Shown here one piece after another: positions 15,139 through 25,893 of a stretch of DNA of 64,000 nt (positions within the stretch are counted from its first letter, which is position 1; every line of letters starts with the position of its first letter). The stretch is from positions 1,240,001 through 1,304,000 of the forward strand of contig NZ_JACBZS010000001.1 in assembly GCF_013408305.1 (NCBI RefSeq). Direction: 5' to 3'. A program made the position numbers and the translations under genes. This DNA comes from Naumannella cuiyingiana (GTDB lineage Bacteria; Actinomycetota; Actinomycetes; Propionibacteriales; Propionibacteriaceae). The notes beneath the pieces were generated by a model. That model was not told the DNA's origin. It saw nothing but the letters and a program-made list of their open reading frames with translations, and made no database searches.

Positions 15139-16734
15139 CTATCTGAGGAACTGGCCGGCCTGCGCCGAGAGGGTCAGCAACCACCCCGGGACGACGGCCA
15201 GCACGACGGTGAGCACACAGCTTACGACCAACACGGCCTGCGTCCCCCAGCCGGCCTGCGCGACCTCCGCGTCGCCCTCGGCCGGATCGGAGAAGAACAT
15301 GGTGACGATCACCCGCACGTAGAAGAACGCCGCGATCACGCTGACCAGCACGGCCACCACGACGAGCCAGGCGTACCCGCCGCGCCAGGCGGCCATGAAG
15401 ACCGTCCACTTGCCGATGAAGCCCGCGGTGAGCGGGATCCCCGCGAAGCTCAACAAGAAGTACGCGAACAGCCCGGCGACGACCGGCGACTTGCGGCCGA
15501 GCCCGGCCCAGGCGCCGAGCTGGTTCACCTCGCCCGAGCGGTTGCGGACCATGGTCACGATCGCGAAGGCGCCCATCGTGGTCACCCCGTAGGCGACGAG
15601 ATAGAACAGCACCGAGGCGAGGCTGGTCAACTGGTCCGGGCCGGCGGCCTGGAAGGCGCCGGTCACGGCGACCAGCAGGAACCCGGCATGGGCGATCGAG
15701 GAGTACGCCAACATCCGCTTCACGTCGCTCTGGGCGATCGCCAGCACCGACCCGATCGCCATGCTCGCCACGGCGACGATCGCCAGCACCGGCTGCCAGT
15801 CCCAGCGCAGGCCGCCGAAGGCGACGAAGAACACCCGGGCCAGGCCGACCATCGCGGCGATCTTGGTGCAGACGGCCATGAACGCGGTGATCGGGCTCGG
15901 CGCTCCGGCGTAGACATCGGGCACCCAGGAGGCGAACGGCGCGGCGCCGATCTTGAACAGCAGGCCGATGCCGACCATCGCCAGGCCGGCGAACAGCATC
16001 CCGTTGCCCTCGGGCTGGAGCTGGATCGCGGCCGCCAGGCCCGGATCGACCAGGCCCGCCTGGCTGTCGTAGGTACCGCCCAGGTTGAACGAACCGGCGA
16101 AGCCGTAGAGCAGCGCGATACCGAAGACGAAGATCGCCGAGGACAGCGCACCCAGCAAGAAGTACTTCATCGACGATTCCTGGCTGAGCAGTCGCCGACG
16201 GCGGGCCAGGCCACACATCACATACAGCGGCAGCGACATGATCTCCAGCGCGACGAACATCATCAACAGGTCGCCCGAGGCGGCGAAGAGCATCATCCCG
16301 ACCAGGGCGAACATGGTCAGCGGGTAGAGCTCGTTCTGCTCCACGCGCTTCTCGATCGCCTCCCGCTCGTCCGGGCTGCCCGGCGTCGCCGCGGCCTGCG
16401 GCGCGAACGCCGTGACGCCGGAGTAGAGCCGCCGCTCACCGAACAGCAGCAGCGCCAGCACGGTGAAGAAGAGCAGCGTCAGCCAGGTGAAGTAGCTCGG
16501 CACGTCGACCATGATCGAACCGCCGGCCGTCGGGCCGTAGACCCCGAGCAACCAGTTCAGTCCGGTGAACACGAAGGCCGCCAGCACCGTCAGGTACGCC
16601 ACTGCGCGCTGCAGCGCCGACCGGTACGCCCGAGGCAGCAGCGACTCCACGAGGACGCCGACGACGCCACCGGCGAACACGATGATCAACGGCAGCAGGG
16701 CCTGCCAGTCGATGGACGGCGCGGAACTGGGCAT
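15139..16734 (-). CDS. nuoN: NADH-quinone oxidoreductase subunit N
   Basis: 531 aa, about 14 membrane helices; antiporter-like proton-pumping subunit of complex I. The conserved segments FKIGAAPFASWVPDVYAGAP and MLAYSSIAHAGFLLVAV carry the channel Lys and His residues of the family. ATG shares one base with the nuoM stop (TGATG). The cytoplasmic insert around residues 110-130 (TPGSPDEREAIEKRVEQNE) is hydrophilic. Confidence 0.97.
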   Translation of the reverse strand: MPSSAPSIDWQALLPLIIVFAGGVVGVLVESLLPRAYRSALQRAVAYLTVLAAFVFTGLNWLLGVYGPTAGGSIMVDVPSYFTWLTLLFFTVLALLLFGERRLYSGVTAFAPQAAATPGSPDEREAIEKRVEQNELYPLTMFALVGMMLFAASGDLLMMFVALEIMSLPLYVMCGLARRRRLLSQESSMKYFLLGALSSAIFVFGIALLYGFAGSFNLGGTYDSQAGLVDPGLAAAIQLQPEGNGMLFAGLAMVGIGLLFKIGAAPFASWVPDVYAGAPSPITAFMAVCTKIAAMVGLARVFFVAFGGLRWDWQPVLAIVAVASMAIGSVLAIAQSDVKRMLAYSSIAHAGFLLVAVTGAFQAAGPDQLTSLASVLFYLVAYGVTTMGAFAIVTMVRNRSGEVNQLGAWAGLGRKSPVVAGLFAYFLLSFAGIPLTAGFIGKWTVFMAAWRGGYAWLVVVAVLVSVIAAFFYVRVIVTMFFSDPAEGDAEVAQAGWGTQAVLVVSCVLTVVLAVVPGWLLTLSAQAGQFLR

Positions 16735-18254
16735 CAGTTGTTCCCCTTCGCAATCGGCTCGGGATCGGTCAGGCCGATGATCTGCATGGTGGTCTGCGAG
16801 GCCGGCTCGATCAGGTTCAGCATCGGCTGCGGGAACAGGCCGAGCGCGAGGATCAGCACCACCAGGGGGGCGACGGCGAGCCGCTCGCGGCCGGTCAGGT
16901 CCGACCCGATCGTCGTCTTCACCTGCGGGGTGACCGGGCCGGTCATGGTCCGCTGGTACATGGTCAGCACGTAGGCGGCGGTGAGCACGATGCCGAGGAC
17001 GGCCACCACCGCCCAGCCGGGATGCCGGGCGAAGGTGCCGGCCAGGACCAGGAACTCGCTGACGAAGCTGGACAGGCCGGGCAGGGCGAGCGAGGACAGG
17101 CCCGCGAACAGCAGTACGCCCGCCGCCACCGGCGCAACCTTGATCACGCCACCGAAGGCATCGATCTGCGCCGATCCGCGGCGAGCGACCAGGAAGCCGA
17201 GCACCAGCAGCAGCGCCGCGGTCGACAGGCCGTGGTTGAACATGTAGAAGATCGACCCGTCGAGCGACTGGCTGGTCATCGCGAAGATGCCGAGCACGAT
17301 GAAGCCGAAGTGGCTGATCGAGGAGTACGCCACCAGCCGGTACAGGTTGCGCTGCCCGAGCGCGGCCAGCGCACCCCAGATGATCGAGATCACCGCCAGC
17401 GTCATCATCGCCGGCGCCGCCCACTGCGAGGAGCCGGGGAACAGTTCCAGACAGATCCGGATCATCCCGAAGGTGCCGATCTTGTCCAGGATGCCGACCA
17501 GCAGGGCCGTGCCTCCCGGCGTACCCTCCTCGGCGGCGTCCGGCAGCCAGGTGTGCACCGGCACCATGGGCGCCTTCACCGCGAACGCGAACAGGAAGCC
17601 GAGGAAGATCCAGCGGCCGACCCCGCCGTCCAGGTTCAACTGGGCGAGCTCGCTCATCAGGTAGGTCGGTCGCCCGGCACCGGCGGTGATCGCATACAGC
17701 CCGATCACCGAGGCCAGCATGACCAGACCGCCGGCGAGGGAGAACAACAAGAACTTGATCGCCGCATAGCTGCGCCGCGGGCCGCCGAAACCGCCGATCA
17801 GGAAGTACATCGGGATCAGCGAGGCCTCGAAGAAGATGTAGAACAACAACACATCGGTGGCCATGAAGGTGAACAGGGCCAGGCCCTCGGTGGCCAGCAC
17901 CAGGGCGAAGAAGGTGTTGGAGTCCCAGTGCTTGCCGCGGCCGCTGCGGTCCGGCTCGGCCCAGGTGCCGATCAGCACGATCGGCGTCAGCAGCGCGGTC
18001 AGCAGCAGCATGGTCAGCGACAGCCCGTCGACCGGGCCGAGCGAGAAGTATGCGCCGAAGGTCGCGATCCACGGCACCTGGATGCCGATCACGGCGCCGC
18101 CGGCGACCAGCACCGCGACGACGACCGCCACCGCCAGCGTGGCCAGCGAGAACGCCAGGCCGGCGACCCGGGCCACCTGCCCGGACAACATGATCAGCAG
18201 CGCCGCACCGATCAGCGGCAGCAGGCCGAGCGCCAACAGCCAGGGGAAAGTCAT
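16734..18254 (-). CDS. nuoM: NADH-quinone oxidoreductase subunit M
   Basis: 506 aa, about 14 membrane helices. Key conserved parts: FYIFFEASLIPMYFLIG with the essential Glu, FAFAVKAPMVPVHTWLPDAAEE with the channel Lys, and AYSSISHFGFIVLG. Third antiporter-like proton pump of complex I. GAGGGGAGGAG precedes the ATG. Its frame is open far upstream through nuoL, but that extension is an alternate-frame shadow. Confidence 0.97.
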   Translation of the reverse strand: MTFPWLLALGLLPLIGAALLIMLSGQVARVAGLAFSLATLAVAVVVAVLVAGGAVIGIQVPWIATFGAYFSLGPVDGLSLTMLLLTALLTPIVLIGTWAEPDRSGRGKHWDSNTFFALVLATEGLALFTFMATDVLLFYIFFEASLIPMYFLIGGFGGPRRSYAAIKFLLFSLAGGLVMLASVIGLYAITAGAGRPTYLMSELAQLNLDGGVGRWIFLGFLFAFAVKAPMVPVHTWLPDAAEEGTPGGTALLVGILDKIGTFGMIRICLELFPGSSQWAAPAMMTLAVISIIWGALAALGQRNLYRLVAYSSISHFGFIVLGIFAMTSQSLDGSIFYMFNHGLSTAALLLVLGFLVARRGSAQIDAFGGVIKVAPVAAGVLLFAGLSSLALPGLSSFVSEFLVLAGTFARHPGWAVVAVLGIVLTAAYVLTMYQRTMTGPVTPQVKTTIGSDLTGRERLAVAPLVVLILALGLFPQPMLNLIEPASQTTMQIIGLTDPEPIAKGNN

Positions 18255-18268
18255 CTCCACTCCTCCCC

Positions 18269-20173
18269 TCAGGCCAGCCGGCCGAGGATCAGGACGACAC
18301 CGATCACGATGGCGCCGACGATCATGGTCAGGGCATAGCTGCGGACATAGCCGTTCTGGATCCGCCTGGTGGCCCGCGCGAGACCGCCGACGGCGCCCGC
18401 GCCGCCGTTCACGATCCCGTCGACGCCGCGATCGTCCACCGTGACGATGGCCCGCGAGAGCTGGGTCTGCGGCTCGACCACCAGGGCGCCGTTCAGGGCG
18501 TCGCCGTAGAGATCGTTGGCGCCGGCGGCGGCGAGCACATTCGGCCGCTCGGGCGCCACCTCGGCGATCGCGCGTCCGCGGCCGAAGACCAGCCAGGCGA
18601 CGACCACGCCGGCCGCGACCAGGGCAAGCGTTGCGAGCGCGATCGGGCTGGTCTCGAAGACCGGGTAGTGGGTGGCGTGCGGCTCCTCGCCGAACGCCGG
18701 CTCCAGCCACTCGGCGATCCAGTTGTTCATCAGCAGGCCGGCGATGCCGGAGGCCACGGCCAGGATGATCAGCGGCACCGTCATCACCGCCGGGGACTCG
18801 TGCGGGTGCACGCCCTCGGCCCAGCGCTTGCGGCCGCCGAAGGTCATGATCATCAACCGGGTCATGTAGAAGGCGGTGACCGCGGCACCGATCATCGTCA
18901 ACACCCCGACCAGGGTGTTGTACTCGAAGGCCGCCACGATGATGTGGTCCTTGGAGTAGTAGCCGGACAGGAACGGGAAGCCGATGATCGCCAGATAGCC
19001 GATCGCGAAGGTCGCGAAGGTGATCGGCAGCAACCGCGCCAGCGCACCGTAGCGGCGCATGTCCACATTGTCGTCCATCGCGTGCATCACCGAACCGGCG
19101 CCGAGGAACATGTTGGCCTTGAAGAAGCCGTGCGTCAGCAGGTGGAAGATCGCATACGCCCAGCCGGCCGGACCGAGGCCCGCGGCGACCATCATGTAGC
19201 CGATCTGCGACATGGTCGACCCGGCCAGCACCTTCTTGATGTCGTCCTTGGCGCAACCGATCCAGGCGCCGGCCAGCAGGGTGATCGTGCCGATCACCAC
19301 GACGGCCATCGTGGCGACCTCGGACTGGCTGAACAGCGCATGACTGCGGACCACCAGGTAGACGCCGGCGGTGACCATGGTGGCGGCGTGGATCAGCGCC
19401 GAGACCGGGGTCGGCCCCTCCATGGCGTCCAGCAGCCAGGCCTGCAGCGGTACCTGGGCGGACTTGCCGCAGGCGCCGAGCAGCAGCATCAGGCCGATCA
19501 GGGTGGCCCAGAACGGGCTCAGGTTCGCGGCACCGGCATTGACCTCGGCGAAGGCCGAGGAGCCGAAGTTGAACAGCATCGCCATGATCGCCACGACCAT
19601 GCCCATGTCGCCGACGCGGTTGATCACGAACGCCTTCTTGGCGGCCGCGGCGGCGCTCGGCTTGTACTGCCAGAAACCGATCAGCAGGTAGGAAGCCAGG
19701 CCGACGCCCTCCCAGCCGACGAACAGAACCAGGTAGTTGTCGGCCAGCACCAACACCAGCATCGCGGCAATGAACAGGTTCAGGAACGCGAAGAACTTGC
19801 GCCGGTCGGGATCGTGGCTCATGTAGCCGATCGAGTAGATGTGGATCAGCGAGCCGACACCGGTGATCAGCAGGACGAAGACGATCGACAACTGGTCGAC
19901 CAGCAACGAGACGTCGAAGCGCCAGGCGCCGGCCGCGATCCATTCATAGACGGGTACGCCGACGGCGCGCTCCTCGACGGGGCGCCCGATCATCTCGACG
20001 AACAGCGCCAGACCGATCCCGAAGGAGGCGAGCACGGCGGCCGTGGCCAGCAGATGCCCCCAGGCATTGCTCAGCCGGCCGGCCAGCAGCAGCACTCCCG
20101 AGACGACCAGCGGGATGACGAACATCAGCCAGGCGTAGGCGAAGAGCCCGGTGGCGGGCGCGTAGGAATCCAT
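18269..20173 (-). CDS. nuoL: NADH-quinone oxidoreductase subunit L
   Basis: 634 aa, distal antiporter-like pump with the long lateral helix at the C-terminus. Visible: FVGWEGVGLASYLLIGFW, NRVGDMGMVVAIMAM, LDAMEGPTPVSALIHAATMVTAGVYLV split across two helices, and MSQIGYMMVAAGLGP. 14-nt gap to nuoM and 12-nt gap from nuoK. The last ~100 residues are typical of actinobacterial NuoL. Confidence 0.97.
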   Translation of the reverse strand: MDSYAPATGLFAYAWLMFVIPLVVSGVLLLAGRLSNAWGHLLATAAVLASFGIGLALFVEMIGRPVEERAVGVPVYEWIAAGAWRFDVSLLVDQLSIVFVLLITGVGSLIHIYSIGYMSHDPDRRKFFAFLNLFIAAMLVLVLADNYLVLFVGWEGVGLASYLLIGFWQYKPSAAAAAKKAFVINRVGDMGMVVAIMAMLFNFGSSAFAEVNAGAANLSPFWATLIGLMLLLGACGKSAQVPLQAWLLDAMEGPTPVSALIHAATMVTAGVYLVVRSHALFSQSEVATMAVVVIGTITLLAGAWIGCAKDDIKKVLAGSTMSQIGYMMVAAGLGPAGWAYAIFHLLTHGFFKANMFLGAGSVMHAMDDNVDMRRYGALARLLPITFATFAIGYLAIIGFPFLSGYYSKDHIIVAAFEYNTLVGVLTMIGAAVTAFYMTRLMIMTFGGRKRWAEGVHPHESPAVMTVPLIILAVASGIAGLLMNNWIAEWLEPAFGEEPHATHYPVFETSPIALATLALVAAGVVVAWLVFGRGRAIAEVAPERPNVLAAAGANDLYGDALNGALVVEPQTQLSRAIVTVDDRGVDGIVNGGAGAVGGLARATRRIQNGYVRSYALTMIVGAIVIGVVLILGRLA

Positions 20174-20185
20174 CGCTGCTACCCC

Positions 20186-20485
20186 TCAGTGCTTCAGCAG
20201 GTTGGCGTCGTCGACCGAGGCCGAGCGGCGGGTACGGAAGATGGTGATGATGATCGCCAGGCCGACCACGACCTCGGCGGCCGCGACCACCATCACGAAG
20301 AAGCTGGCGACCTGCCCGTCGAGGCTGCCGAGCTGACGGGCCGAGGTGACCAGCACCAGGTTGGCCGCATTCAACATCAGTTCGACCGACATGAACATGA
20401 TCAGCGCATTGCGCCGCACCATGAATCCGAACATGCCGATACCGAACAGCAGCACGGCCAGCACCAGATAGGGCTCCGAGCTCAT
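20186..20485 (-). CDS. nuoK: NADH-quinone oxidoreductase subunit K
   Basis: 99 aa, three membrane helices. The conserved Glu residues of the proton path lie in [16 protein letters not shown] and [15 protein letters not shown]. Starts within the ATGA overlap with nuoJ, so the two are translationally coupled. Confidence 0.97.
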   Translation of the reverse strand: MSSEPYLVLAVLLFGIGMFGFMVRRNALIMFMSVELMLNAANLVLVTSARQLGSLDGQVASFFVMVVAAAEVVVGLAIIITIFRTRRSASVDDANLLKH

Positions 20486-21462
20486 CGGCCCTCCCTCCGA
20501 TCGGCGTCGTCATCACCGGGCTCGTCCGCCCCGGAGGCATCGCGCGGCGGGACATCGGCGGCGGTCACGACCTCGTTGAGATCCCTGACCCGCCCGCCGA
20601 CCAGGGGGCCATGATCCTTCGGCTCGTCGGCGCCGACGGACTGCCGCGGGCCGAGATCGGACCCGGCGATGCCGACCTCGTCGCTGTCCTGGATCGCGGC
20701 GAGCGTCCGCGCGGTGGGCGCGGCGACCTCGCGGGCATCCAGCACCTGGCCGCGGGCCCGCAGGGTCTCCGAGACCGAGGTGGGCGCCGGGCTGCCGTCC
20801 GGCAGCAGCGCCGGCACGTCGACCGCATTGCGCCGGGCGTAGACGCCGGGCGTCGGCAGCGGCCCCGGGTGCTCGCCGGTCTCGGCGTAGCGCCGCATCC
20901 GGTCGCGCATCCGCTCGCCCTGGCTGCGATGCGGGCTGAGCCGCTCGCGGTGGGCGAGGATCAGCGCGGCGACCGTGGCGGTCAGCAGCAGCGCACCGGC
21001 GGCCTGGAAGAGCACCACATAGCGGCCGAAGATCAGCTCGGCGAGCCCGTTGACGTTGGTACCGCGGGCGGCATTGGCCTCGACCAGGCCGACGGGCGGG
21101 TTGACGAAGGCGCTGCCGATGGCGCCGATCAGCAGCACGATGATCGCCAGCGCGGCGAGCGCGGCCAGCACCCGCTGCCCCCGCAGCACCTCGACCAGCG
21201 AGTCACGGGAGTCGACGCCGACGAGCATCACGACGAAGACGAAGAGCATCAAGATCGCGCCGGTGTAGACGATGATCTGCACGGCGAACAGGAACGGCGC
21301 GTCCAGGGCGGCGTACTGCACCGCGAGCGACATCATCACCGTCGCCAGGCACAGCGCCGAGTGCACCGGTTTGCGCGACACCACCATGCCCAGCGCCGCG
21401 AGGATCATCACCGGCGCGAGCAGCCAGAAGGCGACCGCCTGGCCGGTCAGCATCGCGGTCAT
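20482..21462 (-). CDS. nuoJ: NADH-quinone oxidoreductase subunit J with long hydrophilic tail
   Basis: 326 aa. Residues ~1-170 form the five-helix membrane subunit ([21 protein letters not shown], with the Tyr-Gly region at the pi-bulge helix). About 150 further residues are hydrophilic and disorder-prone ([20 protein letters not shown], ending [10 protein letters not shown]). Mycobacterial NuoJ also has a tail, but shorter. The tail sits on the cytoplasmic or outer face; function unknown. ATGA overlap with nuoI; an alternative ATG at 21453 is possible. Confidence 0.95.
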   Translation of the reverse strand: MTAMLTGQAVAFWLLAPVMILAALGMVVSRKPVHSALCLATVMMSLAVQYAALDAPFLFAVQIIVYTGAILMLFVFVVMLVGVDSRDSLVEVLRGQRVLAALAALAIIVLLIGAIGSAFVNPPVGLVEANAARGTNVNGLAELIFGRYVVLFQAAGALLLTATVAALILAHRERLSPHRSQGERMRDRMRRYAETGEHPGPLPTPGVYARRNAVDVPALLPDGSPAPTSVSETLRARGQVLDAREVAAPTARTLAAIQDSDEVGIAGSDLGPRQSVGADEPKDHGPLVGGRVRDLNEVVTAADVPPRDASGADEPGDDDADRREGR

Positions 21463-22070
21463 CGCCCGCGCCCCTTGCTGCCCGCGCGTTCGGCGCGCTC
21501 CTCGGCCCGGTACTCCTCGACCTGGGCGTCGCTCGGCGACGTGCCCGGCAGGCCGAGGAAGTAGGCCTGCTCGTCGTCGCCGAGCTCGCGGGCGTGCGGC
21601 GGGGCCTGCATGCCCGGCAGCAGCGGGGCCAGCAGCCGGTCCTTCTCATAGATCATGGCCTCGCGCGAGCTGTCGGACAGCTCGAACTCCCGGGTCATGG
21701 TGAGCGCCCGGGTCGGGCACGCCTCGATGCACAACCCGCACAGGATGCAGCGCAGGTAGTTGATCTGGTACACCGCGCCGTAGCGCTCGCCCGGGGAGTA
21801 GCGCGCCTCCTCGGTGTTCTGCGCACCCTCCACATAGATCGCATCGGCCGGGCAGGCCCAGGCGCACAGCTCGCAGCCGACGCACTTCTCCAGCCCGTCC
21901 GCCCAGCGGTTCAACTGGTGCCGCCCGTGGAACCGGGGCGCACCGACCTCCTCGGCCGAGCCACGCCCGTGGCCGCGCTTGCGCCCGGTCGGGTAGTCCT
22001 CGGTGAAGGTCTTTTGGAACATGGTCCGAAATGTCACCCCGAACCCTGCCCATGCATCGAGGATGCCCAT
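21459..22070 (-). CDS. nuoI: NADH-quinone oxidoreductase subunit I (ferredoxin-like)
   Basis: 203 aa. Two canonical 4Fe-4S motifs, [12 protein letters not shown] and [12 protein letters not shown], carry clusters N6a and N6b that pass electrons from NuoG to NuoB. The amphipathic N-terminus docks on NuoH. The charged C-terminal ~60 residues are an actinobacterial extension. TGATG overlap with nuoH. Confidence 0.97.
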   Translation of the reverse strand: MGILDAWAGFGVTFRTMFQKTFTEDYPTGRKRGHGRGSAEEVGAPRFHGRHQLNRWADGLEKCVGCELCAWACPADAIYVEGAQNTEEARYSPGERYGAVYQINYLRCILCGLCIEACPTRALTMTREFELSDSSREAMIYEKDRLLAPLLPGMQAPPHARELGDDEQAYFLGLPGTSPSDAQVEEYRAEERAERAGSKGRGR

Positions 22071-23434
22071 CAGAGCTCCTCCCTCTCGTTGCTCCGGTCG
22101 GTCGGTCGGTCATCGGCCTGCGCGCGCGGCGGCGTACCGGTCGCCCGGTCCGCGACCGACTCACCGGGCAGTACGCCGGACAGCTCCGGCAACTCCTGGC
22201 CCGCGCGCGGCGGCACCGGGTAGCCGCCGGCGAAGGCGTCGAAACTGCCGTCGGCATCGGTGTCTGCCGCCGCATCGGTCTCGTCGTCCCCGCCGCGGCC
22301 GCCGAACATCACCACCGCGAACAACACGATCAGCAGGACCGCGGAGATCACATACAGCGGCTGGCTCGGGCCCTCGCTCCAGAAGGCGCGCAGGACGGCG
22401 ACCATCATCAGCCAGATCACCGACAGCGGGATCAGCCAGTACCAGCCCAGCTTCATGAACTGGTCGTAGCGGAACCGCGGCAGCGTACCGCGCAGCCAGA
22501 CGAAGACGAAGATGAACAACAAGATCTTGAGCGTGAACCAGACCGGGCCGAGCCACGGGTTGTTCAGCACCGGGATCATGCTGAACGGCCACGGCGCCAG
22601 GTAGCCGCCGAGGAACAGCGTGGTGGCCAGCGCCGACACCGTCACCATGTTGATGTATTCGGCGAGGAAGAACATCGCGAACCGCATGCCCGAGTATTCG
22701 GTGTGGAAGCCGCCGACCAGCTCGCCCTCGGCCTCCGGCAGGTCGAACGGCGCCCGGTTGGTCTCGCCGACCATCGAGATCAGATAGATCACGAAGGACG
22801 GGAAGAGCAGGGCGAAGTACCAGCCCTGCAGCGGCGTCTGCAGGTTCAGGAACGGGATCACGAAGGGCTGCGCCTGGGACTCGACGATGTCGACGGTGGA
22901 CATCGACTGCGCGTAGAGGAAGACGCCGACCAGCGACAGGCCCATCGCGATCTCGTAGGAGATCATCTGGGCGCTGGAACGCAGGCCGCCGAGCAGCGAG
23001 TAGGTCGACCCGCCGGACCAGCCGGCGAGCACGATGCCGTAGATGCCGATCGAGGCGAGCGCCAGCACCAACAACACACCGACCGGGGTGTCGACCAGTT
23101 GCAGCCGGGTGGTCAGCCCGCCGGGCAGCGTGACCTCGCCGCCGAAGGGCATCACCGCGAAGACGGTGAAGGCGGGGATCGCGATCAGGTAGGGCGCGAT
23201 GTTGAAGACGATCTTGTCGGCATTCTTCGGCCGGAAGTCCTCCTTGAACATCAGCTTCATGCCGTCGGCGAGCGACTGCAGCGAGCCGAACGGGCCGTTC
23301 ATCGTCGGGCCCTGCCGATGCTGCATCTTGCCGACGACCTTGCGCTCGAACACGATGTTGAACAGCGTGATCACCAGCAAGAAGACGAAGATCGCCAGCG
23401 CCTTGATCAGTACCAGCCACCACGGATCGTTCAT
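22070..23434 (-). CDS. nuoH: NADH-quinone oxidoreductase subunit H
   Basis: 454 aa, about eight to nine membrane helices forming the quinone chamber and E-channel entry. [38 protein letters not shown] and [20 protein letters not shown] are diagnostic. A hydrophilic C-terminal tail of ~80 residues (after [14 protein letters not shown]) is unusual in length; tails of this kind are seen in actinobacteria. Starts on the nuoG stop (TGATG). Confidence 0.97.
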   Translation of the reverse strand: MNDPWWLVLIKALAIFVFLLVITLFNIVFERKVVGKMQHRQGPTMNGPFGSLQSLADGMKLMFKEDFRPKNADKIVFNIAPYLIAIPAFTVFAVMPFGGEVTLPGGLTTRLQLVDTPVGVLLVLALASIGIYGIVLAGWSGGSTYSLLGGLRSSAQMISYEIAMGLSLVGVFLYAQSMSTVDIVESQAQPFVIPFLNLQTPLQGWYFALLFPSFVIYLISMVGETNRAPFDLPEAEGELVGGFHTEYSGMRFAMFFLAEYINMVTVSALATTLFLGGYLAPWPFSMIPVLNNPWLGPVWFTLKILLFIFVFVWLRGTLPRFRYDQFMKLGWYWLIPLSVIWLMMVAVLRAFWSEGPSQPLYVISAVLLIVLFAVVMFGGRGGDDETDAAADTDADGSFDAFAGGYPVPPRAGQELPELSGVLPGESVADRATGTPPRAQADDRPTDRSNEREEL

Positions 23435-25893
23435 CAGCGCTCTCCCTCCACGGCGCTCGCCGCACCCAGCGGATCGACCCGGACCACATCGCCCGGCGCC
23501 GCGCGCAGCCCGTCGGCCAGCGACAGGCCCGGTGCGTTGTACGGCAGCCAGACGACGCCCGGCAACATCCCCGGCACCACCTCGACCGCGAACTCCAGGG
23601 CGCCCTCCCGGCTGACCCGGGCGGTCTCGCCGTCGGCCAGCCCGAGCGACTGCGCCGTCTCCGGCCCGACCTTCAGCACGGGCCGGCGGGCCGTGGCGAG
23701 CAGGTGCTCCTCGTGATCATTGGACCGGGAGTTGTCGATCATGGTCCGCCAGGTGGCGAGCACCGCCTCCCCCGGCCCCAGGTCGCCGGGCGCCAGCGCG
23801 TCCAGCGCCTCGGCCCGCGGGTCGGCCGCACGCTCGCCCTCCCACGCACCGAGCTCGTCGAACTCGGCCTTCGCCTGTTCCGGGGTACGCACCCCGAGCG
23901 GTCGGCCGAGCCCGTCGGCCAGCGCCGCCAGGACCCGCAGATCGGTCATCGTGTTCCGGGCCGTGATCGCGCGCTCCAGGCGACGCTCGCGGCCCTCCCA
24001 GTTCAGGAAGTGCCCGTAGCGCTCCTCGACCAGCGCGATCGGCAGCACCACATCGGCCCGCTGGGCCGCCTCGGACAGCCGCGCCTCGATGCTGACCACG
24101 AAGCCGGCCTCCTCCAGCCCGGCGCGCGCGGCGCCGGGATCGGCGAAGTCGCCCGGCTCCAGGCCGGCAACGACCAGCGCGGCCAGCTCGCCGTCGGCGG
24201 CCGCGCGCAACTGGGCGTCGGCGGACAGCCCGCGGGCCGTCGGCAGCGAGGGCGTACCCCACACGGCCTGGGTGTCGACGCGCGCGGCCGGGTCGCTCAG
24301 CGGGCGGCCACCGGGCAACAGCCCGGGCAGACAGCCCGCGTCCACCGCACCCCGATCGCCCGCGCGGCGCGGGATCCAGGCGAGCCGGGCGCCGGTGCGC
24401 TCGGTGAGCGCGACCAGCGCGCTCAGCGCGCCCGGGCTGGTCGCCGCGCGCTCGCCGACGAGCACGATCGAGCCGGGGCCGAGTTCGGGCGTACCGTCGC
24501 TGCCGATCCGGTCCAGCGCGCGCGCCTCCAGGCCCGGCACCGTCGGCTCGACGGTCGCGCCGAGCTTGGCCGAGCCCCAGCTCGCGTACGGGGCCAGGGT
24601 GGTGATCGGCAGGCCGTTCTTGCGGTACGCCTTGCGCAGCCGCAGGAACACCGCACCGGCCTCGTCCTCGGGCTCGAAGCCGACCAGCAGCACCCGGTCG
24701 GCGCGCTCCAGGTCGTCGAAGGTGACCTCCATCGGCCGGCCCGCGACCCAGCCGGCGAGGAACTGCTCCTCCTCGGCCGAGTTCGGCCGGGAGCGGAAGT
24801 CGACCGAGTTCGTGCCCAGCACGGCGCGGGCGAACTTGGCGTACCCGTAGGCGTCCTCCAGCGTCAGCCGGCCGCCGGTCAGCACGCCGACCGAATCCCT
24901 GGCCGCCGCCAACCCGGCGACCGCGGCGTCGATGGCCTCCGGCCAGGACGCGGGGCGCAGTTCGCCGTCGGTGCGCACCAGCGGCGAGGTCAGCCGGTCC
25001 GGGCCACGGCCGGAGCGGAAGGCGAACCGGTCGCGGTCGGTGATCCACTCCTCGTTCACGGCGGGCTCGTCGCCGGCCAGCCGGCGCATCACCTGGCCGC
25101 GCCGGTGGTCGACCCGGATGGCCGACCCGCAGCCGTCCAGCTCCGAGACCGACGGCGTGGAGACCAGGTCGAAGGGCCGGGAGCGGAAGCGGTACGCCGT
25201 CGAGGTCAGCGCGCCGACCGGGCAGATCTGGATCACATTGCCGGAGAAGTAGCTGTCATAGGGCTGCTCCTCGTAGATGCCGACCTGCTGCAGCGCGCCG
25301 CGCTCGACGAGCGCGATGAACGGGTCGCCGGAGACCTGCTCGGAGAACCGGGTGCAGCGGGCGCACAGGATGCAGCGCTCGCGGTCGAGCAGCACCTCGG
25401 CGGAGATGCTGATCGGCTTGGGGAAGGTACGCTTCACCGCCTCGAAGCGGGTCTCGCCGCCGCCGTTGGACATCGCCTGGTTCTGCAGCGGGCACTCGCC
25501 GCCCTTGTCGCAGATCGGGCAGTCCAGCGGGTGATTGATCAACAGCAGCTCCATCATCCCCTTCTGCGCCTTGTCGGCGACCGGGGAGGTGAGCTGCGTC
25601 CTGACCACCATGCCGGGCGCGACCTCAAGGGTGCAGGAGGCCTGCGGCTTCGGCATCCCACGGCCGTTGCCGGCATCGGGCACCTCGACCAGGCACTGGC
25701 GGCAGGCGCCGACCGGGTCCAGCAGCGGGTGGTCGCAGAACCGCGGGATCGCGGTGCCGATCATCTCGGCGGCCCGGATCACCAGCGTGCCCTTGGGCAC
25801 CGAGACCTCGGTGTCGTCGATGGTCAGCGTGACGAGTTCTTCGACCTGGCCGCCCACCTGCTCGTCCGCCTGCGGCTTGTTGGTCACCGTCAT
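23434..25893 (-). CDS. nuoG: NADH-quinone oxidoreductase subunit G, lacking the N7 cluster ligands
   Basis: 819 aa. The 2Fe-2S domain ([15 protein letters not shown]), the N5 region ([17 protein letters not shown]) and N4 region ([11 protein letters not shown] with a later CPVGA) are intact. The N7 motif expected next as CxxCxxxC ... C is reduced to [10 protein letters not shown] and [11 protein letters not shown], keeping one of four cysteines, so N7 should be absent. A molybdopterin-oxidoreductase-like fold without cofactor fills the C-terminal half. ATG within the ATGA overlap with nuoF; the frame upstream of it is a shadow. Confidence 0.96.
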   Translation of the reverse strand: MTVTNKPQADEQVGGQVEELVTLTIDDTEVSVPKGTLVIRAAEMIGTAIPRFCDHPLLDPVGACRQCLVEVPDAGNGRGMPKPQASCTLEVAPGMVVRTQLTSPVADKAQKGMMELLLINHPLDCPICDKGGECPLQNQAMSNGGGETRFEAVKRTFPKPISISAEVLLDRERCILCARCTRFSEQVSGDPFIALVERGALQQVGIYEEQPYDSYFSGNVIQICPVGALTSTAYRFRSRPFDLVSTPSVSELDGCGSAIRVDHRRGQVMRRLAGDEPAVNEEWITDRDRFAFRSGRGPDRLTSPLVRTDGELRPASWPEAIDAAVAGLAAARDSVGVLTGGRLTLEDAYGYAKFARAVLGTNSVDFRSRPNSAEEEQFLAGWVAGRPMEVTFDDLERADRVLLVGFEPEDEAGAVFLRLRKAYRKNGLPITTLAPYASWGSAKLGATVEPTVPGLEARALDRIGSDGTPELGPGSIVLVGERAATSPGALSALVALTERTGARLAWIPRRAGDRGAVDAGCLPGLLPGGRPLSDPAARVDTQAVWGTPSLPTARGLSADAQLRAAADGELAALVVAGLEPGDFADPGAARAGLEEAGFVVSIEARLSEAAQRADVVLPIALVEERYGHFLNWEGRERRLERAITARNTMTDLRVLAALADGLGRPLGVRTPEQAKAEFDELGAWEGERAADPRAEALDALAPGDLGPGEAVLATWRTMIDNSRSNDHEEHLLATARRPVLKVGPETAQSLGLADGETARVSREGALEFAVEVVPGMLPGVVWLPYNAPGLSLADGLRAAPGDVVRVDPLGAASAVEGER

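Noticed and set aside
14142-19943. Very long minus-strand open frames overlapping nuoL, nuoM and nuoN (up to 1069 aa).
   Set aside because: They join a real 3' gene to an Arg/Gly-rich alternate-frame translation of the upstream nuo gene; true starts are set by the overlapping stop/start codons.
18668-23716. Long plus-strand open frames opposite nuoL, nuoJ and nuoH.
   Set aside because: His/Gln/Asp/Arg-rich shadows of well-identified nuo genes.
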